Shown: positions 51,582 through 59,799, counted from the first letter of the stretch. The stretch is DNA of 64,000 nucleotides from a bacterium (GCA_020444265.1 JAHLLH010000003.1:1-64000); one strand, 5' to 3'. Program-made: numbers and translations. The notes: generated by a model not told the origin, from the letters alone.

Positions 51582-52349
51582 TTAATCAAACATCACCCGC
51601 GCAAAGCTCGCCGCGGTTTCTTTTTTACGTGTTGCATCCGACTTGGTGAAATAGTCTTCCGGCAGGCCGGACTGCTTCGAGAAGTGGGCAATCTGTTCGG
51701 GTGTGGCGATCGGCTTTTTATTGACCGGGTCGAGCACCACCTCGAAGGTCTTGTCCCAGATCGTCCGCATGTTGCCCTCTTCGATGTACTCAATCGCATT
51801 GGTTGGGCAGGTCAGCGCGCAGGCGAGGCAGCCGATGCAGGCATCCTTGTTCGGCACATCGACATACTTCTCCGGACCACGGCTCAGAGTCGAAATCGCA
51901 TGCGCACCGATGGCGTCGCAGACACGGACACAGAGCCCGCACATGATGCAGTCGTCCGCATCTTCGCGTTTCTCGTACGAGGTGTCATGGATGCCGTACT
52001 CTGCGGCGAGTTGACGGATCACATCGCTGTTCGGGACACGAGCAAGCTGCAGGTCGAGGACCACCTTGCGGTTCTCCATCACCTCTGGGGAACGTGTCTC
52101 GACAATCAGCCCCTCCTCAACAGGGAATAAGCAGGAGGTGACGAGTTGTTTCCAGTCCGGGGTCCAGTTGTGCTTGCGAATTTCTACCACACAGAGACGG
52201 CAGGCGCCGAAGGCTTCTACGCCGGGATGGTAGCAGAGGCTCGGGATGTCAATGTTGTGCTGACGTGCCGCTTCCAGGACCGTCTGGCCGACCGGTGCAT
52301 CGATCGAACGCCCGTCAATCGTGATCCGAACTGTCTTTGTCTCGCTCAT
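51582..52349 (-). CDS. HoxU/NuoG-N-like iron-sulfur subunit
   Basis: 255 residues. The N-terminal [2Fe-2S] domain has SLCYHPGVEAFGACRLCVVE and LVTSCLFP. The region where NuoG/HoxU carry HxxxCxxCxxxxxC instead reads LARVPNSDVIRQLAAEYG, so that cluster appears lost. Two [4Fe-4S] motifs follow: CIMCGLCVRVCD and CIGCLACALTCP. The ~70-residue C terminus has no cysteine. It is the third subunit of a NuoE-NuoF-HoxU-like diaphorase module, but no hydrogenase gene is nearby; the KOR genes lie upstream on the same strand. Confidence 0.88.
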   Translation of the reverse strand: MSETKTVRITIDGRSIDAPVGQTVLEAARQHNIDIPSLCYHPGVEAFGACRLCVVEIRKHNWTPDWKQLVTSCLFPVEEGLIVETRSPEVMENRKVVLDLQLARVPNSDVIRQLAAEYGIHDTSYEKREDADDCIMCGLCVRVCDAIGAHAISTLSRGPEKYVDVPNKDACIGCLACALTCPTNAIEYIEEGNMRTIWDKTFEVVLDPVNKKPIATPEQIAHFSKQSGLPEDYFTKSDATRKKETAASFARVMFD

Positions 52350-52372
52350 GCTCTTGCCTCATTTGGTCCGTT

Positions 52373-52430
52373 CCGCCAAGCTTTCCGACCTGGCGGAGTG
52401 TCTGTCAGGTCGGGAGACCTGACAGAACAG
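52373..52430. repeat. Twin hairpins between HoxU-like and NuoF-like genes
   Basis: CCGCCA...TGGCGG (52373-52396) and the perfect CTGTCAGGTC/GACCTGACAG (52402-52425). The second shares its TCAGGTC/GACCTGA core with the GATCTGA family. Confidence 0.7.
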
Positions 52431-52445
52431 TAAACCTCACTACTT

Positions 52446-54383
52446 TCAGGCCATCGCGGGTTCTTTACCCGCTACGATCTTCCCCTGGCTGATGATGTCC
52501 ACGCTGTCGAACTTGCAGACATTCCGACATATGCCACAGGAAATGCACTTGTCATCGTCAATCACATGCAACTTCTTCCGTTCGCCCGTGATCGCCTCGG
52601 TCGGGCAGTGACGCAGACAGACCATGCAGCCGGTGCAGGAATCGTTGATGTGGAAGTTGATCAACTCTTTGCAGACACCGCCTCGGCAGAACTTATCGTG
52701 GATGTGTTCCTCATACTCCTCGCGGAAGAACCGCAGGGTCGACAGGACCGGGAAGGGAGCGCCTTTGCCGAGTGCACAGAGGCTGGCCACTTCCATCGTG
52801 TGGCAGAGCTTCTCGATCAGTTCGATGTCGCCCTCACGACCCTCGCCCTTGGTAATCCGGTCGAGGATCTGGTAGACCTGCTTCAGACCTTCGCGGCAGG
52901 GGACGCACTTCCCGCAGCTCTCATCGCTGAGGAACTTGATGAAGTACTTGGCGACATCGACCATGCAGGTCTGATCGTCCATGACAATCATCCCGCCGGA
53001 GCCCATCATGGCCCCTTCACGGGTCAACGTATCAAAATCGACCGGAAGGTCGAGCTTGTCTGCGGGCAGGCAGCCGCCGGAAGGACCACCGGTCTGCACG
53101 GCTTTGAAGGGACGGTCATCGATGATGCCGCCGCCGATATCGTAGATGATCTCACGCAGGGTACGGCCCATCGGCACTTCGACCAGGCCGGTCTGCTTCA
53201 CCTTACCGACCAGGCTGAAGACCTTGGTGCCCTTCGACTTGGCGGTACCCATCGAGGAGAACCAGTCCGCGCCTCGGCTGATGATTGAGGGGACACAGGC
53301 GTAGGTTTCGACATTGTTCAGTACCGTCGGCTCGTCCTTGAAGCCCTTCTCGACACTGCGTACGTACTTCGCACGCGGTTCGCCGACTTTGCCCTCGAGG
53401 GAACGCATCAAGGCGGAGGATTCACCACAGACAAAGGCGCCGCCACCGCGTGACAACTTCAGGTTGAAGTTGAGGCCGCTGCCGAGGATGTTTTCGCCCA
53501 GCAGGCCCAAGGCCTTCATGTTCTCGATGGCCATTGTCAGGTGTTTGACCGCCAGCGGGTACTCATGGCGGACATAGATGTAGCCATCCGTCGCACCGAG
53601 CCCATATGCCGCGATCAGCATGCCTTCGATGACGGTGTAGGGGTCCGAGTCCATGATGACACGGTCCATGAACGCGCCGGGATCGCCCTCGTCGCCGTTG
53701 CAGACGAGCCAGACACGGTCCTGCTTGACCCTCAGGGCGCTCTTCCATTTGCGTCCCGTCGGGAATCCCGCACCACCACGTCCACGCAACCCGGACTCAT
53801 CCACCGCATCGACTACCTCTTCCGGGGTCATTGTGGTGAGCGCTTTGACCAATCCCTTGAAGCCATCGTTCAGCAGGAAGTCTTCGAAATTGGTCGGGTC
53901 GATGGTGCCGACATTCTTCAGCGCGATCCGGTTCTGGAGAGCGTAGAAGGGGATGTCGGAGTGATGCTTCGCCTTTTCGCCGCCCTTGGTGAAGTCGAGG
54001 CTGTAGAGCAGTTCCTTGACCGGTTCACCTTCGAGCAGGGTGGTTTCGACGATGGACTTGGCATGCTTCGGTTTGACATGGGTGTAGAAAATTTCCATCG
54101 GCTCGAGGATGACCAGAGGGCCCGCCTCGCACATACCATGGCAACCGGTACATTTTTCGATCAGACTCGTACCAACCGTCAACCCGGCTTTTTTCAGCTG
54201 GGGAGCGTGCGCATCGAGTTCCTTCTGCAGCTCGTCACGAAACTCCAGCGCGCCACCGGCGACACAGGATGGACCTGCGCAGATACGGACTTCGAGCTTA
54301 CGGGAGTCACGGTCTTTTTTCACCTTCTCGGCATAGTCGAGCAAGGATTTCGGGGTCTTGAATGCTTTTGGCCGCTTGATCAT
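52446..54383 (-). CDS. NuoF/HydB-like NAD(H)-binding flavoprotein subunit
   Basis: 645 residues, longer than NuoF. The N-terminal thioredoxin-like [2Fe-2S] domain (~30-125) has CAGPSC and CTGCHGMC. The FMN/NADH core shows GLRGRGGAGFPTGRKW, CNGDEGDPGAFMDR and GGGAFVCGESSALMRSLEG. The N3-type [4Fe-4S] site is ESCGKCVPCREG with LCALGKGAP. Two C-terminal ferredoxin clusters are CTGCMVCLRHCP and CISCGICRNVC. This is the layout of bifurcating HydB/HndC/Bfu flavoproteins. It overlaps the NuoE-like gene by 4 nt. Confidence 0.93.
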   Translation of the reverse strand: MIKRPKAFKTPKSLLDYAEKVKKDRDSRKLEVRICAGPSCVAGGALEFRDELQKELDAHAPQLKKAGLTVGTSLIEKCTGCHGMCEAGPLVILEPMEIFYTHVKPKHAKSIVETTLLEGEPVKELLYSLDFTKGGEKAKHHSDIPFYALQNRIALKNVGTIDPTNFEDFLLNDGFKGLVKALTTMTPEEVVDAVDESGLRGRGGAGFPTGRKWKSALRVKQDRVWLVCNGDEGDPGAFMDRVIMDSDPYTVIEGMLIAAYGLGATDGYIYVRHEYPLAVKHLTMAIENMKALGLLGENILGSGLNFNLKLSRGGGAFVCGESSALMRSLEGKVGEPRAKYVRSVEKGFKDEPTVLNNVETYACVPSIISRGADWFSSMGTAKSKGTKVFSLVGKVKQTGLVEVPMGRTLREIIYDIGGGIIDDRPFKAVQTGGPSGGCLPADKLDLPVDFDTLTREGAMMGSGGMIVMDDQTCMVDVAKYFIKFLSDESCGKCVPCREGLKQVYQILDRITKGEGREGDIELIEKLCHTMEVASLCALGKGAPFPVLSTLRFFREEYEEHIHDKFCRGGVCKELINFHINDSCTGCMVCLRHCPTEAITGERKKLHVIDDDKCISCGICRNVCKFDSVDIISQGKIVAGKEPAMA

Positions 54384-54985
54384 GATTCCCGCTCCTTCGT
54401 CAGCAGCTTGCCCAAATTACCGGGGCCGACTTTGGCGTAGTAACGGTCATTGACGAGGACCGCAGGGGCCATGGCGCACGCGCCTACACAGTTGACCGAT
54501 TCGAGGCTGAAGGTGCCATCATCGGTCATGCCTTCGCCCACGGGAATGTCCAAGACACGTTCGAATTCTTCCAGCAGCATCCCTGCACCGCGAACATGGC
54601 AGGCGGTGCCTGTGCAGACCTTGATTACTTTCCGGCCGCGCGGATCGAGGCTGAAGGATTTGTAGAAGGTGGATACGGCGAGGATGCGAGACTTCGGAAT
54701 GTCAAGTTCCTCGGCGATCCGTTCGAGTGCCGCATCGGGCAGCCAGTTGAAGCGGTCCTGTAGCTCCTGCAGGATCATGATCAAGCTGGCTTCTTCACGC
54801 GGGTAATGGGTGAAGATCTCATCCATTGTATCGCAAATGCAGACCGGGTCCATAGGATCGCAGGAATCACCAGTTGCTTTGGATGGGGATGCGGGAACCT
54901 TTGCCCCGGTATCTCCGGCGGTCGGTTCGAGGGCAGCAACATCCCCCGGATCACGCCGTTTCCCCGTCTTCGACTTCGGGCTCAT
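54380..54985 (-). CDS. NuoE/HydC-like [2Fe-2S] subunit
   Basis: 201 residues. After an unusual N-terminal extension of ~55 residues (Lys/Ala/Pro-rich, with DSCDPMDPVCICD), the NuoE domain shows EEASLIMILQELQDRFNWLP, STFYKSFSLDPRG, and the thioredoxin-like [2Fe-2S] ligands CTGTAC and CVGAC. It partners the NuoF-like subunit. Its start overlaps the KOR gamma gene by 4 nt, tying the diaphorase and KOR modules into one transcript. Confidence 0.92.
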   Translation of the reverse strand: MSPKSKTGKRRDPGDVAALEPTAGDTGAKVPASPSKATGDSCDPMDPVCICDTMDEIFTHYPREEASLIMILQELQDRFNWLPDAALERIAEELDIPKSRILAVSTFYKSFSLDPRGRKVIKVCTGTACHVRGAGMLLEEFERVLDIPVGEGMTDDGTFSLESVNCVGACAMAPAVLVNDRYYAKVGPGNLGKLLTKERES

Positions 54986-55536
54986 AGAACCGCCTCCAGG
55001 GCTTCACGGGCCAGACGTGCGCCCTCACGGACACACGCGATGTTCGACTCAACAAATTGCGGCTTGCGCGCGAATGCGACCGGCATCATCTCAACGATGG
55101 TGTCCAGCTTGACAATCCCGCTGCAGGTGACATAAGCACCGAGGATGACCATGTTCGCACCGCGATTGTTCTTGTTCTTGATCGCGATATCGTTCGCCGG
55201 GATGAGAATCTCGTGGACATCCTTACGCTCGACACGGTCCGGGATCAGGCTCGAATTGACCAGGATGAATCCGCCCGGCTTGACCGTATCCACGAATTTC
55301 TCGAGCGAGGGACGGTTCATCGCGACCAGGTCCATCGGCGTATTTACCACCGGGCTGCCAATGGGATCATCGGAGATCACCACTGTGCAGTAGGCAGTTC
55401 CACCGCGCATCTCGGGGCCATAGGAGGGCACCCAGGCCACTTCCTTGCCCTCTTCCAGGGCGGCATCGGCGAGGAAATGCCCCGCAGACAAAATGCCCTG
55501 GCCACCAAATCCGGCAAATTTCACTTCACGCTGCAT
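54982..55536 (-). CDS. korC: 2-oxoacid:ferredoxin oxidoreductase, gamma subunit
   Basis: 184 residues of the POR/KOR gamma family: KFAGFGGQGILSAGHFLADAA at the N terminus, VAWVPSYGPEMRGGTAYCTV, and the central VNTPMDLVAMNRPSLEKF with LVNSSLIP. It helps hold the CoA/2-oxoacid active site of the complex formed with KorA, KorB and KorD. Substrate preference (2-oxoglutarate, branched-chain or aromatic) is not resolved. It is separated from korB by a ~330-bp repeat array but overlaps nuoE-like. Confidence 0.9.
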   Translation of the reverse strand: MQREVKFAGFGGQGILSAGHFLADAALEEGKEVAWVPSYGPEMRGGTAYCTVVISDDPIGSPVVNTPMDLVAMNRPSLEKFVDTVKPGGFILVNSSLIPDRVERKDVHEILIPANDIAIKNKNNRGANMVILGAYVTCSGIVKLDTIVEMMPVAFARKPQFVESNIACVREGARLAREALEAVL

Positions 55537-55551
55537 CGTCTATCCCCACTG

Positions 55552-55864
55552 TTCCGTCAGGTCTTTAGCGCAGCGATGACCGGACGGTCCTTCTTACCTC
55601 TATGGGTGGCCCGACTTGCTTGCAAGTCGGGTTTATTCGTCGATACTGGCCCGGGCCTGCGGCCCGGGTTTTACCTTTCTTCACACCTTCTCGCGCGATA
55701 TGCGCGATTCAGATGTAAGCAGGGGTTTCCAACCCCGGCAATGAGAACCACAGGTTCGCATTCCTTCTATGCGGTCGATGGGCTTTGCCCATCATCGCCG
55801 GTGTTGGAAACACCGGCCTACACTCTGTCAGGTCTCCGCTTCGCTAAAGACCTGACAGAACAGA
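55552..55864. repeat. Mosaic palindrome array between korB and korC
   Basis: About 310 bp with no gene. In order: a diverged TCAGGTC module, CCCGACTTG-CTTG-CAAGTCGGG (55610-55631), GGCCCGGGCCTGCGGCCCGGG (from 55646, split arms), GCGCGATATGCGCG, GCGGTCGATGGGCTTTGCCC, and CTGTCAGGTC...GACCTGACAG near 55826-55860. Confidence 0.85.
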
Positions 55865-56641
55865 TCAGCCCAGCATCTTCCCGACCAGGGCATCGTCCTC
55901 ATCCGGGGTTTTCAGCTCGCCCAACGGGTAGTAAGGGATCATGTTGTCGGCCAGCCACTTGGTCGACTCGGTTGGGGTCATGCCCCAGTTGGTCGGGCAA
56001 GTGGACAGCACTTCGATCAGGCTGAAGCAACGGTTGGCTTCCTGGTACTCGAAGGCCTTTTTGATGTACTGCTTTGTCCGGATAACCCACTGCGGGCTGT
56101 GCGAGGAACCACGTGCGATATAGGCCGGTGTGCGGAGCGTGCTGAGCAGCTCACGCATCCGGATCGGCCAACCCGCTGTGTTCACATCACGACCGGTCGG
56201 GCTGGTCGTCGTGATTTGGCCCGGCAGGGTGGTCGGGGCCATCTGACCGCCCGTCATACCGTAAATCGCGTTGTTGACAAAAATGACGGTGATCTTCTCG
56301 CCACGGTTCGCAGCATGCAGGATCTCGTTGGTGCCGATCGACGCCAGGTCGCCATCACCCTGGTAGGTGAAGACGGTCATTTCCGGGCTGACACGTTTCA
56401 ACCCGACTGCGAAGGCCGGGGCACGTCCATGCGCCGCCTCGAGGAAGTCGCAGTTGAAGTAGTTGTAGGCGAGCACCGAGCAGCCGACTGGGGCGACCCC
56501 GCATGCTTTTTCACGCAACCCGAGTTCATCGAGCGACTCGGCGACCATCCGGTGGATGATGCCATGGGTACATCCCGGGCAGTAGTGGGTGGTTGCATCC
56601 GTCATCGACTCGGGACGGCAGAAAATTGTGTGCTGCGCCAT
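55865..56641 (-). CDS. korB: 2-oxoacid:ferredoxin oxidoreductase, beta (TPP-binding) subunit
   Basis: 258 residues. CPGCTHGIIHRMVAESLDEL, GDGDLASIGTNEILHAANRG (thiamine diphosphate/Mg motif GDGD), FVNNAIYGMTGGQMAPT and LIEVLSTCPTNWGM are canonical. This subunit carries TPP and decarboxylates the 2-oxoacid, passing electrons to ferredoxin clusters. No cluster-binding cysteine extension is present, so the separate KorD ferredoxin supplies clusters. Second of the kor genes in transcription order after korA. Confidence 0.95.
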   Translation of the reverse strand: MAQHTIFCRPESMTDATTHYCPGCTHGIIHRMVAESLDELGLREKACGVAPVGCSVLAYNYFNCDFLEAAHGRAPAFAVGLKRVSPEMTVFTYQGDGDLASIGTNEILHAANRGEKITVIFVNNAIYGMTGGQMAPTTLPGQITTTSPTGRDVNTAGWPIRMRELLSTLRTPAYIARGSSHSPQWVIRTKQYIKKAFEYQEANRCFSLIEVLSTCPTNWGMTPTESTKWLADNMIPYYPLGELKTPDEDDALVGKMLG

Positions 56642-56664
56642 GATCGTCTCACGGTTGTGGATCG

Positions 56665-56860
56665 TCTGGCCCGGGCCTGCGGCCCGGGTCTATCCTGTCT
56701 TTACAACATCTCGCGCCTTGAGCGCGATTCAGATGTAGGCCGGATTCTTGAATCCGGCGATGTCCGGCGTATGCCGGACGTTCTACATCGTTTTTCAAAA
56801 AGGTACCAGGCGCTTCCAGCGCCTTCTCCTTTGCCGGATTCAAGGATCCGGCCTACATCT
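56665..56860. repeat. Mosaic palindrome array between korA and korB
   Basis: About 195 bp: CCCGGGCCTGCGGCCCGGG, GCGCCTTGAGCGC, GGCCGGATTCTTGAATCCGG, GTCCGGCGTATGCCGGAC, GGCGCTTCCAGCGCC and GCCGGATTCAAGGATCCGGC in series. Nearly the same series stands at 58257-58450. Confidence 0.88.
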
Positions 56861-56861
56861 A

Positions 56862-57947
56862 TTACTTCTTCGCTGCTGCTTTTTTCTTCGGCAGAATCTT
56901 ACGGATCGCGTCCACCACCTCTTCCGGGCTGGGGACGATGCCGCCATGACGTCCGAAGAAATGCACCGGCTTGGCGTCCTTCGTGTACAAGCGGACATCC
57001 TCAATCATCTGGCCGCTGCTCATTTCGACAGACAGCAACTGCTTGACATGCGCTTTGCCCGCTTCCTTCGCGAGGGCAACCTTCGGGAAGGGGTAAAGGG
57101 AGATGGGACGGAAGAGTGCCACATCAATGCCCTCAGCGTTGAGCATGTCAACGGCGGTCTTGCAGACACGTGCCGAGGTGCCGAACGCGGTGATCAGCAA
57201 TTCGGGCTTACCCAGGCCACCGTACATCTCGCTGCGCTGCTCGGCCTTGTCCATCCTCGCGTACTTTTCCGCGAGGTGATGGTTGTGCTTCTCGTTGTCG
57301 AGCGGGTTGAGGTAGAGGGTTTTGACGATGTGCGGGGCACGTCCCTTGGCACCCGTCGTCGCCCAGTCGCTGTGATCGGCGGGTTTGCCAACCTTGACCG
57401 CATCGAAGTCCACCGGCTCCATCATCTGGCCGATAAGGCCATCCGCGAAGATCATGACCGGGTTACGGTACTTGTCGGCGAGGTCGAAGGCCTGCATCAT
57501 GTGTTCAACCGCTTCCTGCACGGTCGAAGGCGCAAGGACAAGCAGATGAAAATCACCATGCCCGGAGGCATGGGTCGCCTGCATGTAATCGCCTTGGCTG
57601 GGCAGAATGCCGCCGAGGCCGGGGCCTGCACGGCAAACATTGATAAAGACACAGGGCAGCTCGGCGCAGGTGATGTAGGAAAGCGCTTCGCTCATCAGGC
57701 TGATGCCTGGGCTTGAGGACGAGGTAAAGACCCGCTTGCCGCTGCTGGCCGCACCGAAAATCATGTTGCTGGCGCCCAATTCGGACTCTGCTTGCAGGAA
57801 GACACCGTCGACCTCGGGCAGACGTCTTGCGAGGTATTCGGCAACTTCGGTCTGCGGGGTGATCGGGTAGGCGAAATAGTACTTGGATCCAGCACGGATC
57901 GCGGCTTCGCCGATCGCCTCGTTGCCTTTCATCAACTTCTTGGCCAT
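56862..57947 (-). CDS. korA: 2-oxoacid:ferredoxin oxidoreductase, alpha subunit (KorA/VorB-like)
   Basis: 361 residues. MKGNEAIGEAAIRAGSKYYF, AYPITPQTEVAEYLARRLPE, FLQAESELGASNMIFGAASS and FTSSSSPGISLMSEALSY are the POR/KOR alpha blocks; domain II follows with ELLITAFGTSARVCKTA and HGGIVPSPEEV. The length and G-L-G-G-I-L-P-S-Q-G-D-Y match VorB-type (branched-chain) and KorA proteins. Ends with a Lys/Ala tail. It follows the small ferredoxin korD by 51 nt. Confidence 0.94.
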   Translation of the reverse strand: MAKKLMKGNEAIGEAAIRAGSKYYFAYPITPQTEVAEYLARRLPEVDGVFLQAESELGASNMIFGAASSGKRVFTSSSSPGISLMSEALSYITCAELPCVFINVCRAGPGLGGILPSQGDYMQATHASGHGDFHLLVLAPSTVQEAVEHMMQAFDLADKYRNPVMIFADGLIGQMMEPVDFDAVKVGKPADHSDWATTGAKGRAPHIVKTLYLNPLDNEKHNHHLAEKYARMDKAEQRSEMYGGLGKPELLITAFGTSARVCKTAVDMLNAEGIDVALFRPISLYPFPKVALAKEAGKAHVKQLLSVEMSSGQMIEDVRLYTKDAKPVHFFGRHGGIVPSPEEVVDAIRKILPKKKAAAKK

Positions 57948-57998
57948 ATCACACGCTCCAGATTGTTCTGGATGGACCTGACAATCCTTTTCCCCGGA

Positions 57999-58232
57999 TC
58001 AATAGGGGAAATACTGGTATTGCACCGCATTCACCTGCACATCGATGGCAACATCAGGACAGGTGATGGCGCAGAGCCGGCAGCCGATGCAACGCGGCTG
58101 ATCGAACACCTTGGCGTAGAAATAGCCCTTGGTGTTGATCGTGTCGGCCATGGTGATGATTTCCTGCGGACACGCCTGCACACAGAGTTCACACCCTTTG
58201 CAGACTTCCGGTTTGATGGTCACCAGCGGCAT
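57999..58232 (-). CDS. korD: Two-cluster ferredoxin, delta subunit of 2-oxoacid oxidoreductase
   Basis: 77 residues with two [4Fe-4S] motifs: CKGCELCVQACP and CIGCRLCAITCP. The GYFYAKVFDQPR linker is typical of KorD/VorD. It wires TPP-derived electrons out of the complex. GAGGG stands just before the ATG. First of the kor genes proper. Confidence 0.92.
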   Translation of the reverse strand: MPLVTIKPEVCKGCELCVQACPQEIITMADTINTKGYFYAKVFDQPRCIGCRLCAITCPDVAIDVQVNAVQYQYFPY

Positions 58233-58256
58233 CGTACCCTCATCGGTGGTCTATCT

Positions 58257-58503
58257 TCTGGCCCGGGCCTGCGGCCCAGGTCTATTCTTTCTCTTCACCA
58301 TACCGCGCCTTTGGCGCGATTCAGATGTAGGCCGGATTCTTGAATCCGGCGAGGTCCGGTGCAAACCGGACGTTCCACATCGTGTTTTTAAAAGGTGTCA
58401 GGCGAATGCTGCGCCTTCTCTTTTGCCGGATTAAAGAATCCGGCCTACACATCATCGACCTTGTCGTGCTGATATGCACGCTTGGGTGACGGGGCACCCA
58501 AGC
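58257..58503. repeat. Mosaic palindrome array upstream of korD
   Basis: Same series as at 56665: CCCGGGCCTGCGGCCC, GCGCCTTTGGCGC, GGCCGGATTCTTGAATCCGG, GTCCGGTGCAAACCGGAC and GCCGGATTAAAGAATCCGGC. It ends with the 29-nt segment 58469-58497 that is the inverse of 25508-25536. Confidence 0.88.
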
Positions 58504-58508
58504 CACAA

Positions 58509-59303
58509 TTACTTGATCAACCTCGCGAAACCATCCCGGCTGTGGGTTGCCATCGAACCGGGGGCCGGACCACCCATCCAGGGTGGCAGCATGATGCGCC
58601 TGAGCGGCAGCACCGGGGCATCAAACCCTTCCAGTTCCAGCACGCCTACCGGGTCGGTGTAATCCTCCGGCAGCAACCCCTCGTTGCGAAGGATCAGCTC
58701 GGGGCAGGTGACAAACCCTACCTTCACGCCACGTTTCTCGGCGGCCAGACGGCAAAACTCCGCCCCCTGCTTCGCCATCTCGAGATCGGTCTGGTCCATC
58801 AGATGGGTGTTGCCCACCACACCCGTGACCTTCAAACGCGATGCCACCTCGATCTCGTCCATCAGGCGCATCGCGCCGTCGATGGTGTCGGTGAAGGGAC
58901 GGTTCTGGTTGAGAACGAACAACATCTCGTGCGGACGATTCGTCAACATCGGCTTGAGTGAAGCCAGCACGGTTGCGCCCACATTGTCCCCGCCAACATC
59001 CAGCAGGGTGACACCCTCACGGTTGCGAATCGCGCCCAGCACTTCCGGCAGCAGGATCGGCAGGTCCGCGTTGTGCATGTCCCCGCCGGGAGCAACCACA
59101 CGAACCCCCAGCTCTTCCATTGGTTCGCGTGCTTCGCGGCAGCGGAAGTAGGGGTTCACCAGGTCGAGGTCGGCGATGGTGAGTGGCTTGACTCCGGCAC
59201 GTGCCAGGGTGGTCGCCACATTCACCGACACTTCGGTCTTGCCCGACCCGTAGTTGCCGGTAAAAAGAAAAAGTTCACGATCATCCGGGAAAAGCGGCAT
59301 CAC
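58509..59303 (-). CDS. P-loop ATPase (MinD/CobQ-like) encoded with kor genes
   Basis: 264 residues. TGNYGSGKTEVSVNVATTLA is a deviant Walker A; IADLDLVNPYFRCRE and LLDVGGDNVGA resemble SIMIBI switch regions. No membrane-targeting helix of MinD is seen. Such ATPases occur beside KOR clusters and may help cofactor or cluster loading; this is inference. GTG 59303 (GGGAG 9 nt upstream) is followed directly by an ATG at 59300, either of which may be the start. It is the first gene of the redox block. Confidence 0.8.
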   Translation of the reverse strand: MMPLFPDDRELFLFTGNYGSGKTEVSVNVATTLARAGVKPLTIADLDLVNPYFRCREAREPMEELGVRVVAPGGDMHNADLPILLPEVLGAIRNREGVTLLDVGGDNVGATVLASLKPMLTNRPHEMLFVLNQNRPFTDTIDGAMRLMDEIEVASRLKVTGVVGNTHLMDQTDLEMAKQGAEFCRLAAEKRGVKVGFVTCPELILRNEGLLPEDYTDPVGVLELEGFDAPVLPLRRIMLPPWMGGPAPGSMATHSRDGFARLIK

Positions 59304-59799
59304 AGCTGATCACTCCCTGCCTGTCCATCCGTTTGAGCCAAAATCGTCCGACCCCTCTTCATCTGGACAGCGCTTCCTGAACCACCTGATGCGCTGGACG
59401 CCCCCCAACGGACGTTGACGTAACGTGTACGTCGAGGGAAAAGTACGAAACCGACCCCACCTCCGCAACCGCGCGCCCTCGCCGTAAACTTCGGAAAGCC
59501 TAACGTTTAGCTTCTGTTCGGGCACCTTTTCTCGGGAGGGTGTCTGCTTGCGGGAAATGGTCAAGGGTTAGGGTGACGAGGAAGTTCGCTAACTATGCTT
59601 GTTGCAGCCTAGAGAGGAGAGTCTAACCAATGGAAAAGTTTCACAAAGTGGCTCGGGATGGTGCCGATTTGTCGCGTCTTGTCACGATGGCTTGTTTTTG
59701 AAGTAGAGGGGGTGGGGCAGGAGAGGGAGTGAGATAAGGGACAGTCACCAATCTCCGCCGAGATCGGTGACTGTCCCTTATCTCTTGCGGTGGATGTTG
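59304..59799. other. Intergenic region without a supported gene
   Basis: About 500 bp. Presumably holds the promoter of the minus-strand redox block. A 23-codon frame at 59630-59701 with GAGGAGAG upstream is the only small candidate. A long REP-like hairpin sits at 59731-59784. Confidence 0.5.
59731..59784. repeat. REP-like hairpin with 25-bp arms
   Basis: GAGATAAGGGACAGTCACC (from 59731) and its complement (59760-59784) form 25-bp arms with one mismatch and loop CGCC. GGGACAGTCAC-type palindromes occur near REP-associated IS200-like transposases in other genomes. It may also terminate the minus-strand gene ending at 59800, from which it is 16 nt away. Confidence 0.85.

Noticed and set aside
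55552-58503. Possible CRISPR array in the kor intergenic regions
   Set aside because: The repeats are different palindromes in series, not one direct repeat with regular unique spacers, and no cas genes are present.
59310-59564. 84-codon minus-strand open frame directly before the P-loop ATPase gene
   Set aside because: Very basic, low-complexity product, no ribosome site or motif; more likely leader or promoter sequence.
59630-59701. 23-codon frame preceded by GAGGAGAG
   Set aside because: A good ribosome site, but nothing else supports translation; short frames like this arise by chance in 500-bp gaps.
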